From: an uncultured Clostridia bacterium
Lineage (GTDB): Bacteria; Bacillota; Clostridia; Oscillospirales; Acutalibacteraceae
Reading direction: 5' to 3'
Length of the DNA stretch: 64,000 nucleotides
Assembly: GCA_947630285.1 (NCBI GenBank)
Contig: CANRHD010000004.1
Coordinates: 55,767 to 119,766 of the forward strand
The notes below the pieces were generated by a model. That model had not been told where the DNA came from. It worked only from the letters and a program-made list of their open reading frames with translations, and searched no databases. Made by a program: the position numbers and the translations under genes. Below, piece by piece: positions 54,138-62,278 of the stretch. Within the stretch, counting starts at the first letter, position 1, and the number at the start of each line of letters is the position of its first letter.

Positions 54138-56417
54138 TTGAAGAAATATATTGCCACGGTATGTATAATACTTGCGGCGGCATTTTTGTGGAACATCTCA
54201 TACTATCAATTAGGCTTTTTTATTGATTTAAAGCCTAATGCGCCTGTTACTGCCTTTATGAAAACAAACGGCAAAAAAATATATATGGAAAAGGACGGCA
54301 GACAGGAGGCCTTTGAATTAAGGGGCGTGGATATGGGCGCAGGTATTCCCGGCAAATGGGCGACCGACTTTTCAATCGACGAGGAAACATATTTGCGTTG
54401 GTTTAAGCAAATTCAGGAGCTTGGAGCAAACAGTATCCGTATCTATACCATTTTGAACGATGTTTTTTATAATGCCTTTTACAAATACAACACACAGCGT
54501 ATAAAAAACAATCAGGAACCCTTATACCTTTTGCAGGGCGTGTGGGTAAGCGATTATGCGCTCTTTTCGCATATGGACGCCTATGACAGCGACTTTTTAA
54601 AGCCGTTTATCAAGGACTGCCGCACTATGATAGATGTAATTCACGGCAAAAGAACCCTGACCATAAACACGGGCAACAAGGGAAACGGAAGCTTCCGCAA
54701 AGATGTCTCCCCCTGGGTCATAGGTTATATTTTAGGCGTTGAGTGGGAAGACTACACCGTAACTTACACAGATGAAATTAATGAGGACAAGGGCGATTAC
54801 AAGGGCAAATATATGTTTACAACCGACGACGCAACGCCCTTTGAGGCATTACTTGCGGCGGTCGGCGATGAAATAATCGATTACGAGAGCACCCGTTACA
54901 AGCAACAGCGGCTTGTTGCGTTTGCAAACTGGCCCACTACAGACCCGTTTGTATATCCTGCAAGCGTAGCAGTTGCAAGGGGCAAGCTCACCTGTGTAGA
55001 TATGGAGCATATAAAAACAACTGATAAATTCATTTCGGGTATGTTCGTATCTTACCATGTATATCCCTATTATCCTGACTACCTTGAAATTATGCGCTCA
55101 ACGGGTCAATACAGCGAAGAGGAAATGAAAAAACGCCTTAGCGATGTGCGCTGGGAAACCGTAAAATACCGTGTGTCGAAAATGAAAGGCCCTAAAATCG
55201 AGAATTACATTAAGGACGAAAATTACATAGACTCTTACGGCAGGTACAACACTTATCTCGCCTATTTAAAGGCGTTAACCGCATACCACACCATGCCCGT
55301 CGTTATTTCGGAATACGGCGTAACAACGGGCCGAGGAATAGCGCAGACCGACAAAAACACAAAGCGCAATCAGGGCAATATGTCCGAAAAGGAGCAGGGT
55401 CAGGCAATTATTGACTGCTACAAGGATATTATGGACGCAGGCTGTGCCGGAAGCTATATATTCACCTGGCAGGACGAGTGGTTTAAGAGGACATGGAACA
55501 CCATGCACGCAGTTGACCTGAACAAAACGCCGTACTGGAGCGATTATCAGACAAACGAGCAGTATTTCGGACTGCTTTCCTTTGACCCCGGCGAAAAGCA
55601 AAGCATATGCTTAGTGGACGGTAAGACCGACGAGTGGGGCGAAAACGATATTGTAATATCTAACGGCGACGCCTCGCTTTCAATGAAATACGATGAAAAA
55701 TTCATCTATTTCCTTGTGAAAAAGAAAAACTTTGATCCCGAAAAAGACACGCTGTATATTCCCATCGACATAAACCCGAAAATAGGCAGTACATACGCAA
55801 AGAACTACAATATAGGCTTTGACTGTGCGGCGGACTTTTTAATGGTAATTCACGGTAAAAGCGACAGCCGCCTGCTGGTTCAGGAGCGATATGAGTGCCT
55901 TAACGCAATATACGGCGATGTTTATTACGGCGAGCTTGCATATATTTCCCCTCCCGAAAAGGACAGCCCGAATTTTGTTAAAATATATTTGCCGCTCACC
56001 TTGAACGAATATATACCGGAGGCAACGGATACGGGAGAATTTAAGCCCACCGGCGAAAAGTTTGAGACGGGACTGCTTCGTTATGGCAACGCCGACCCTG
56101 ACTCGCCCGACTTTAACTCGCTTGCCGACTTTATTTTTGCGGACGGCTGTGCGGAAATAAAAATACCGTGGCAGCTTCTGAATTTCAGCAATCCCTCAGA
56201 AATGACCGTTCACGACGACTATTACGAAAAATACGGAATTGAAAACCTTAAAATAGATAAAATCAATGTGGGCGTTGCAAGCGACGGTGAATCACAGTAC
56301 AGAATTCCCAGCGCTCCCCTGCCGCTCGAGGGCTGGGGAGAAAAAGTCAGCTATCACGAAAGGCTGAAAACCTCCTATTATATGATAAAAGACTATTGGA
56401 GCTCATTAAACAAATAA
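54138..56417 (+). CDS. Clan-A-like glycosidase, membrane-anchored, paralogue C
   Basis: 759 residues from a TTG start with AAGGAG 8 bases upstream. One N-terminal membrane anchor (about 5-28). Barrel motifs as in paralogues A and B: GANSIRIYTILND, YILGVEWED (acid/base Glu), VVISEYGVTTGRG (nucleophile Glu) and YIFTWQDEWFKRTWNT. The C-terminal beta domain ends YHERLKTSYYM. Compared with A and B it has an insert of about 45 residues after YPYYPDYLEIM. It stands directly before the second HEAT-GT2 pair, matching the order pseudo-enzyme, HEAT, GT2 of the other operon. Confidence 0.77.
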   Translation: MKKYIATVCIILAAAFLWNISYYQLGFFIDLKPNAPVTAFMKTNGKKIYMEKDGRQEAFELRGVDMGAGIPGKWATDFSIDEETYLRWFKQIQELGANSIRIYTILNDVFYNAFYKYNTQRIKNNQEPLYLLQGVWVSDYALFSHMDAYDSDFLKPFIKDCRTMIDVIHGKRTLTINTGNKGNGSFRKDVSPWVIGYILGVEWEDYTVTYTDEINEDKGDYKGKYMFTTDDATPFEALLAAVGDEIIDYESTRYKQQRLVAFANWPTTDPFVYPASVAVARGKLTCVDMEHIKTTDKFISGMFVSYHVYPYYPDYLEIMRSTGQYSEEEMKKRLSDVRWETVKYRVSKMKGPKIENYIKDENYIDSYGRYNTYLAYLKALTAYHTMPVVISEYGVTTGRGIAQTDKNTKRNQGNMSEKEQGQAIIDCYKDIMDAGCAGSYIFTWQDEWFKRTWNTMHAVDLNKTPYWSDYQTNEQYFGLLSFDPGEKQSICLVDGKTDEWGENDIVISNGDASLSMKYDEKFIYFLVKKKNFDPEKDTLYIPIDINPKIGSTYAKNYNIGFDCAADFLMVIHGKSDSRLLVQERYECLNAIYGDVYYGELAYISPPEKDSPNFVKIYLPLTLNEYIPEATDTGEFKPTGEKFETGLLRYGNADPDSPDFNSLADFIFADGCAEIKIPWQLLNFSNPSEMTVHDDYYEKYGIENLKIDKINVGVASDGESQYRIPSAPLPLEGWGEKVSYHERLKTSYYMIKDYWSSLNK

Positions 56418-56439
56418 AACGGAAAGGCGGTGAGAAGAT

Positions 56440-57558
56440 ATGGGTATAAGTCAGATATTGCTTTACGGATACGGAATAATTTGCCTTAGTATGATTTTGT
56501 TCAATACTGTTTACAGCTTTATTCTAAAGCGCAACGATGTGCGCCTTGAGAGAAAAATCAAAAAATTTGAAAAAGAAGCGCTTCGGCAGATTGAAAACAT
56601 ACGAAACAGCGAAGAAATCGACAAAAAGCACTTTGAATATCTGGAAAGAAAGCTTACCCATGTTTATAATCTCATAGCCTTTGACAAGGTTCTTAAAAAG
56701 CAGTATGAATCGGGAGACAGTCCGGAGCTGTCCGCATATTTGCGCTCGCTCAAGCCCGTAATGCTCTATCTTGCCGTTGATTACAGGAAAAGAGACAGCC
56801 TTGAGGCGGCGTATTTTCTTTATTTTATCGGCAGATACAACTACTGCGGCCGTATGCCTATGGACAGCTTACAGGATATAGTCGTTGATTATATGAACAA
56901 GCATAATCTTTATTGCAGAGTAAACGCCCTACAGGCTCTGTACTGCTTCGGAAGCGTTGACAACATTGTAAAAGCCATTGATATACAGGATAAAAGCGGC
57001 TATTTTCTGCACGAAAAAATTTTGCAGGAAGGCCTTTTGTCGTATTCGGGGGACCATGAGCAGTTAATCTGCCGGCTTTGGGATAAGTTTGAGAGCTTCG
57101 GCGAGAAGACTCAACTTTCCGTTCTCAACTACATACGATATAAAAGCGGCGCTTACCTAAAGGAAATGTACGCTATAATGCAGGACGAAGCCAGAGGTAA
57201 AGAACTGCGGATTTCCGCTATACGCTATTTCGGTAAATATAAATATGAGCCGGCAAAACAGCTTTTGCTGAAATTTGCCCTGGAGGACGATCCGAGCCGT
57301 TGGGAATATGCCGCTATAAGCGTAAATTCCCTTGCCTCCTACGAGGGTGAAGATGTCGAGGATATTTTGATTAAAGCCATGCACAGCGCAAATTGGTATG
57401 TGAGGTACAATGCCGCCGTCAGCCTGGACACCCACAATTTAAGCTATGAAAACCTGCTTGAAATTGTCGGCGGAAACGACAGGTACGCCCGTGAAATGCT
57501 CCTGTACCGCCTTAGCTCCAACAGGCTTGAGCAGAGAAAAAAGGCGGTGACTGAATGA
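56440..57558 (+). CDS. Membrane-anchored HEAT-repeat protein, copy 2
   Basis: 372 residues. N-terminal membrane helix (about 5-27), a coiled segment (KIKKFEKEALRQIENIRN), then a HEAT-like solenoid (VNALQALYCFGSVDNIVKAI, LRISAIRYFGKYKYEPAKQLL, WYVRYNAAVSLDTHNL, ending NDRYAREMLLYRL). The last motif parallels YDRYAADAVKECLYKV of copy 1, supporting homology. Its stop overlaps the start of the GT2 gene (ATGA), indicating equal production of both proteins, as expected for subunits of one complex. Confidence 0.83.
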   Translation: MGISQILLYGYGIICLSMILFNTVYSFILKRNDVRLERKIKKFEKEALRQIENIRNSEEIDKKHFEYLERKLTHVYNLIAFDKVLKKQYESGDSPELSAYLRSLKPVMLYLAVDYRKRDSLEAAYFLYFIGRYNYCGRMPMDSLQDIVVDYMNKHNLYCRVNALQALYCFGSVDNIVKAIDIQDKSGYFLHEKILQEGLLSYSGDHEQLICRLWDKFESFGEKTQLSVLNYIRYKSGAYLKEMYAIMQDEARGKELRISAIRYFGKYKYEPAKQLLLKFALEDDPSRWEYAAISVNSLASYEGEDVEDILIKAMHSANWYVRYNAAVSLDTHNLSYENLLEIVGGNDRYAREMLLYRLSSNRLEQRKKAVTE

Positions 57559-58961
57559 CAGAAAATATTGTTCAAACGGTCTTAAACGCCGTGGGCGCAT
57601 TTTTTATTATATATATGATAGGCTATGCAAGCTTTTTGTTTGCGGCCGTTGTGGTGGGCTCGTCCTCACTTTACGGTTCAAAGCGGCGCAATATCCTTAA
57701 AAACGAGCTTCAAACCGGATACTATGTGCCCGTTTCTATCCTTGTGCCTGCATATAACGAGGAAACTACCATCGTTTCCACCGTCAATTCCCTTTTGGCG
57801 CAGGAATATAAGCTGTATGAAATTATAGTGGTTGACGACGGCTCAAAGGACAACACCTCGCAGGAGCTTATCGACTGCTTTAATATGCGCAGAATTAATC
57901 ATCCTCTGCAAAACAAGATACCCTGCCAACCCGTGGAAGCCGTATATGAAACAAACGCCTACAAGGTTCCCATTATTCTTATAAGGAAGAAAAACGGCGG
58001 AAAGGCCGATGCGCTTAATATGGGCATTAACGCCAGCAGGTATCCGTATTTTCTGTGTATGGACGCAGATTCGATTTTACAGTACGATTCTCTTGAAAAG
58101 GTTGTCCGCCCTGTTTTGGAGGACGACAATGTTGTAGCCGTGGGCGGAGCGGTTCGGCCCTGCAACGGCACCGAAATAAAAAACGGCCGTGTAATAAGCT
58201 ATCATCTGCCGAATAAAATTTTACCGTGCATGCAGGTTTTGGAATACGACCGCTCGTTTTTGGCTTCAAGAATTTTGTTTGATAAGTTTAACGGCAGTAT
58301 CATAATCTCCGGCGCTTTTGGTCTGTTTAAGAAAAGCACCGTTATATCCGTAGGCGGTTATGACAGCACGACTATGGGCGAGGATATGGAGCTTGTAATT
58401 AAACTGCATGCCTTTTGCCGTGAAAACAATATACTCTACCGAATACGCTATGCGACCGACGCCGTGTGCTGGACGCAGGTGCCCGAACACCTAAAAGATC
58501 TGCGGGGCCAAAGGCGCAGATGGCACATAGGGCTTTTTCAGAGTATGAAGGCTCACAGCAAAATTTTGATGAACCCGAAATACGGTTTGGTAAGCTTTAT
58601 TTCATACCTCTATTTTTTGTTTTACGAGCTTCTGTCGCCATACATTGAGGTTATCGGCATATTAACCATGGTTTTGGCGGCGGTGTTCGGCTTCCTCAAC
58701 GCAAAATTTATGCTTATGTATATGCTTATATATGTTGCGTTCTCATCAATTCTTTCGCTGACGGCATTTTTCGCAAGAATACATACCATTGACCTGCGTA
58801 TTACATTTACCGATATATTAAAGGCGATAGGACTGTGCTTTATCGAGGTTTCGTTCCTGCGCTTTATTCTTGCCTGGGTCAGAATAACGGCGCTAATCGG
58901 TTACCGCAAGAAAAAGTCAAAATGGGGTAAAATTCAGCGCCAGAAAATTAATTTTGATTAA
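57555..58961 (+). CDS. Processive family 2 glycosyltransferase, copy 2
   Basis: 468 residues, homologous to copy 1. An N-terminal membrane helix (about 10-35), GT-A domain with VDDGSKDN, CMDADSILQYDSLEKV (DxD), TMGEDMELVIKLH and QRRRWHIGLFQS (QxxRW), and C-terminal membrane helices (about 345-440). No PilZ domain. Polymerises and exports a polysaccharide from a UDP-sugar; the sugar is not predictable. The two copies are clearly diverged, so they probably make different polymers or two parts of one. Confidence 0.92.
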   Translation: MTENIVQTVLNAVGAFFIIYMIGYASFLFAAVVVGSSSLYGSKRRNILKNELQTGYYVPVSILVPAYNEETTIVSTVNSLLAQEYKLYEIIVVDDGSKDNTSQELIDCFNMRRINHPLQNKIPCQPVEAVYETNAYKVPIILIRKKNGGKADALNMGINASRYPYFLCMDADSILQYDSLEKVVRPVLEDDNVVAVGGAVRPCNGTEIKNGRVISYHLPNKILPCMQVLEYDRSFLASRILFDKFNGSIIISGAFGLFKKSTVISVGGYDSTTMGEDMELVIKLHAFCRENNILYRIRYATDAVCWTQVPEHLKDLRGQRRRWHIGLFQSMKAHSKILMNPKYGLVSFISYLYFLFYELLSPYIEVIGILTMVLAAVFGFLNAKFMLMYMLIYVAFSSILSLTAFFARIHTIDLRITFTDILKAIGLCFIEVSFLRFILAWVRITALIGYRKKKSKWGKIQRQKINFD

Positions 58962-58973
58962 CGGGGTGAAAAT

Positions 58974-59210
58974 ATGAGAGTTGAGGATTTGAAAAAGGGC
59001 TTCGGCTTTAAAAAGGACAGCGTGTACCGATTAATTGCTTACATGGACGAAGAGTTTTCAAGGAAACTTACCCTGCAGGAGGAAAACGCCAAAAAGCGCA
59101 TTTCGGAGCTTGAGGAAAAGCTAAAAGCCCTACAGGAAGAAAACACCGCCCAAAGCAGGGATTTGCATCTGCTTGCAAGCACCATAAGCGATATGGAAAG
59201 CAAGTCTTAA
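58974..59210 (+). CDS. Small coiled-coil protein
   Basis: 78 residues from an ATG with GGGGTGA upstream, 12 bases after the GT2 stop. Residues 1-30 (LKKGFGFKKDSVYRLIAYMDEEF) look like a folded N-terminal helix pair, and 31-75 form a heptad coiled coil (LQEENAKKRISELEEKLKALQEEN). The arrangement, a short basic head plus coiled coil, recalls DivIVA/GpsB-type polar or septal scaffolds, but I see no firm match. It may position the synthase complex. Confidence 0.7.
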   Translation: MRVEDLKKGFGFKKDSVYRLIAYMDEEFSRKLTLQEENAKKRISELEEKLKALQEENTAQSRDLHLLASTISDMESKS

Positions 59211-59258
59211 ATCCGTCAATTAACAGAACTATAAATTCATTAAATACAGGAAAAAACT

Positions 59259-61058
59259 ATGGAAGAACATATAATTTATGTTGCCGGAAATCCTAATTTA
59301 TATCCGATAGAGTACTACTCCTCCGAAACCAAAAGCTTTCAGGGCGTAATACCCGAGCTTTTAAAACAGTTTTCCGAGCAAAGCGACTATGACATCAGAT
59401 ATTATAAGGCAGGCCCTGCCGACAGGCGCAAACAATTTGCCGAAAACCTGCAAACCGATATTATATCGGGCTGTACGGATAGCGAAAAATTTGAAAATAC
59501 CAAGGGAAAGGCCGTAACCGTGCTTGAAACCGAAAAGGACGGAAAAAAATCTTCTTATAATATTTTTCTTTCTCAAAGCGCCCCTGCGGCCTTTGAACAG
59601 GATATAAGGAGTTATTTTGAGGGCGTTTCCCAACAGACAAAAACGCAGTTGCTTGTCAAAAACCAACAGCCTTACGCTGGCAATTCCGTCAAGGGCCTAC
59701 AGGCAGGCGTGGCGGCTTTGGCAATCACAGCCGCATTACTTATTGCATTAATTATATGCCTTATCTTCGGCTACAGAAAAAAGCTTAAAAAATATACCGT
59801 TTCGGAAAATGCCGAAAGCGTAAAGGGCGTGGGAAACAAAGACGGTTTGCTGTCGGCATACGCTCACACATTAAACGACAAAAACAAAACCGTGTTCAGT
59901 CTCGTTTATTTCTACATTGATATAGACGGCGCAGAGAAGTCCGGCTTTGATAAAATAAGCGAATTTTCAAAACAGACGGCGGAGCTTTTGCAGGACTGCA
60001 CGGAACACGGCGATTACTTGGCTAAGCTTTCGGACACGGAGTATGCCCTGCTAAACTGTTCGAGGAACAAGGGCGAATACGATTGGCTGATTTCCGCCGT
60101 GAAAAAATTGCGCCGCCTGAACGAAAGCAACGAAAATACAATTAACTTTGCCGTCGGCGCCGGCGTATATTACTTTACGGACAATAATAACGACCTTGAA
60201 AGAATACTTTTCGATACCCGCAACACGGCAATTACCGCCTGTAACGACCGTATTGATTTTACTGTTTGTCCCGAAACGGCAACGGATCCGGCGCAGGAGG
60301 AAAATCTTTTACGGGCGGACATCAGAAAAGGCATTGAAAACAAAGAGTTTGAGCTTTATATTCAATTTTATATCAATGCAAAAACCTTCCGAAATTCAGG
60401 CGGCGAGGCAATATTGCGCTGGCGGCATCCGCAGAGAGGCTTTTTATCCGCTGACCGTTTTGCCCCCGTTGTAAAAGCGGAAAATCTGACGGCCGAAATG
60501 GATTACTTTTTGCTTGAAGCCGTTTGCGGCTTTTTGGAGGACTTGGACAAGGACAGCATAAAAAGCTTTTTTGTTTCCTGCAATTTTTCGCAAGACGCTT
60601 TTTCGGGCGAGGATTTTTCGGAAAAATGTATTGAGATTATTAAAAAATACCGTGTTGACAAAAGACTGCTCATTTTCGGCTTTTGCGCCGGAGAAAATCA
60701 TAGGGACGCCGAGCGTGTGAATAAAAACATACAGGCTCTTAGGGAGTTCGGCGTTCAGATTATGCTTGATGATTTTGACGACAGTATTTCGACCGTCTAC
60801 GAATTGCAAAAATATACGGTTGACGCAGTTAAGCTCAGTAAAAACCTTGTAGAGCAAACAGATACGCCAAACGGCAGGCTTAAATTGGCGACCGTTTATA
60901 AAATTGCTCACGAGCTTGATATATCGGTATTTGCAAGCGGTATAAAAAACGATGAGCAACGCCACGCCTTGCAGGAAGCCGAATGTGATATGATGCAGGA
61001 TCTGCGTTTCCACTTTCCTGCGTCGGCGAATGAGGTGAAAAAGCAATTAAAAAAATGA
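59259..61058 (+). CDS. Membrane protein with degenerate GGDEF and EAL domains (candidate c-di-GMP receptor)
   Basis: 599 residues. Residues 5-120 resemble the N-terminal part of a periplasmic solute-binding domain but no signal peptide precedes them and an in-frame stop lies just upstream, so the start is firm. A membrane helix (150-171) is followed by a GGDEF-like domain (190-335) with the signature changed to SDTEY at 258-262, and an EAL-like domain (350-595). The EAL keeps E383, N442, D504/D505 and K525, but the later Glu of the ExE/EGVE positions are missing (FCAGE; ASGIK). Catalysis is therefore unlikely and binding plausible. Last gene of the rightward operon. Confidence 0.82.
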   Translation: MEEHIIYVAGNPNLYPIEYYSSETKSFQGVIPELLKQFSEQSDYDIRYYKAGPADRRKQFAENLQTDIISGCTDSEKFENTKGKAVTVLETEKDGKKSSYNIFLSQSAPAAFEQDIRSYFEGVSQQTKTQLLVKNQQPYAGNSVKGLQAGVAALAITAALLIALIICLIFGYRKKLKKYTVSENAESVKGVGNKDGLLSAYAHTLNDKNKTVFSLVYFYIDIDGAEKSGFDKISEFSKQTAELLQDCTEHGDYLAKLSDTEYALLNCSRNKGEYDWLISAVKKLRRLNESNENTINFAVGAGVYYFTDNNNDLERILFDTRNTAITACNDRIDFTVCPETATDPAQEENLLRADIRKGIENKEFELYIQFYINAKTFRNSGGEAILRWRHPQRGFLSADRFAPVVKAENLTAEMDYFLLEAVCGFLEDLDKDSIKSFFVSCNFSQDAFSGEDFSEKCIEIIKKYRVDKRLLIFGFCAGENHRDAERVNKNIQALREFGVQIMLDDFDDSISTVYELQKYTVDAVKLSKNLVEQTDTPNGRLKLATVYKIAHELDISVFASGIKNDEQRHALQEAECDMMQDLRFHFPASANEVKKQLKK

Positions 61059-61092
61059 CCGAACTGTTTTATGGCTGTTCGGTCATTTTTTT
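61055..61092 (+). terminator. Terminator of the rightward operon
   Basis: ATGACCGAAC and GTTCGGTCAT form a 10-pair stem with a 12-base loop, then TTTTTTT. The stem begins within the stop codon of the GGDEF/EAL-like gene. Confidence 0.88.
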
Positions 61093-61106
61093 CTTTTTGT
61101 TTCGGC

Positions 61107-61775
61107 TCAAATAACGCCGCTTTTCTCTTTTTTATGCGTTCTTTTTTCGGTAAGCTTATTAAAAATCAAATTGTAAAGCTTAATAATATTGCCTACAACG
61201 ACTGCCGCAATGATACTCCCCTCTCGAACGCCCTTTAATTTGCCTACAAATACAAAGCATATGACCGCCGCCGTAGCTATATAAAAGACATCGAAAAATA
61301 TCTTAACATTTTCATATTTCTTCCCCGTAACCTCGCTGACGGCACGGTTCATGGCTTCGCCCGGGAGCATAGCCACACCGCCCTTGAATTGAATAAAAAT
61401 GCCGAGCGCAAGCACGATACAGCTTAAACACATAAGAAAAAATCGGGCAATATAGCCGTTTAAGCTTAAACCGTTCAAAAGACTGCAAGAAAAATCCGTC
61501 ATATAACCGTAAACGAACGCAAGCACGGTTTGAATAACAATTTCAACGGGCTTGCATTTTCTGCGAAGCAGGATAATCTGCACAGCAATTTGAATTAAGC
61601 TCCATATATTGAGCCACCAGCCGAAGGTAAGCGTATGGTTTACAAGCGAAACGGAATACGGCACGGACGCAACAGGAGAAGTCCCCAACCCTGCCTTGGT
61701 TGACAGCGCAACACCCATCGAGGCGATAAAAAGACCTATGAGAAATAATGTGTAGTTTTTAATAGTTTGCTTCAT
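61107..61775 (-). CDS. YczE/YitT-type integral membrane protein (DUF6198)
   Basis: 222 residues with five or six membrane helices. Family pattern: LFLIGLFIASMGVALSTKAGLGTSPVASVPYSVS at the start, IQIAVQIILLRRK, FKGGVAMLPGEAMNRAVSEVTGKKYENVKI and REGSIIAAVVVGNIIKLYN. Members are small membrane proteins of unknown transport role. Convergent with the exopolysaccharide operon and not part of it. ATG follows AGGTAAAA. Confidence 0.85.
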   Translation of the reverse strand: MKQTIKNYTLFLIGLFIASMGVALSTKAGLGTSPVASVPYSVSLVNHTLTFGWWLNIWSLIQIAVQIILLRRKCKPVEIVIQTVLAFVYGYMTDFSCSLLNGLSLNGYIARFFLMCLSCIVLALGIFIQFKGGVAMLPGEAMNRAVSEVTGKKYENVKIFFDVFYIATAAVICFVFVGKLKGVREGSIIAAVVVGNIIKLYNLIFNKLTEKRTHKKEKSGVI

Positions 61776-62278
61776 TGTGTTTTACCTGTGTGGAAGTCTG
61801 TAATTTATAGTTCTAAAAGTCTTGATAGCAATTTTTGAAATTGTTTTTTCAAAAATTATCTCTTAACGCAGTATATCATAACTGTATTTTCAATTCAATA
61901 GCCTGTATTCAAATATTTAAAAAGCAAAATTTGATTTTTTCGAACATTTTAAAAGCAAATACACAATAAAAAATATCTACTATTTGAGAATGTAAACTAA
62001 AGTATATAAGTTAGAAAAACATATTTACAATCTCACCGACTATAAGATTAAGCCCGTATCGAGAAATACAAGCACTTAATCTAACGCCGTTTTTGTCCGC
62101 CTTTTTTATTTCGCTGCGCTCCAACCAAAGGCGGGCAAAAACATAACTTATCTAATTTCTTAAAAAACTTACACACTTTTCTTGATAAAGCCAATAATAT
62201 TAATTCTACATTTACGGGTTTTACCGCATACACAAATTATAGGGAAATATAATATCAATCTTTAACTTTCACTTTTCG
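61776..62278. other. AT-rich intergenic region with one REP-like palindrome
   Basis: About 500 bases without a gene. A 16-pair inverted repeat lies at 62090-62142; otherwise I see only AT-rich sequence and the expected promoter area of the YczE-like gene. Confidence 0.6.
62090..62142. repeat. REP-like palindrome
   Basis: GTTTTTGTCCGCCTTT and AAAGGCGGGCAAAAAC pair along 16 positions (one G-U) around a loop containing TTTCGCTGCGCTCC. Neither arm is followed by a clear T run, so it is more like a repetitive extragenic palindrome than a terminator. Confidence 0.6.
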
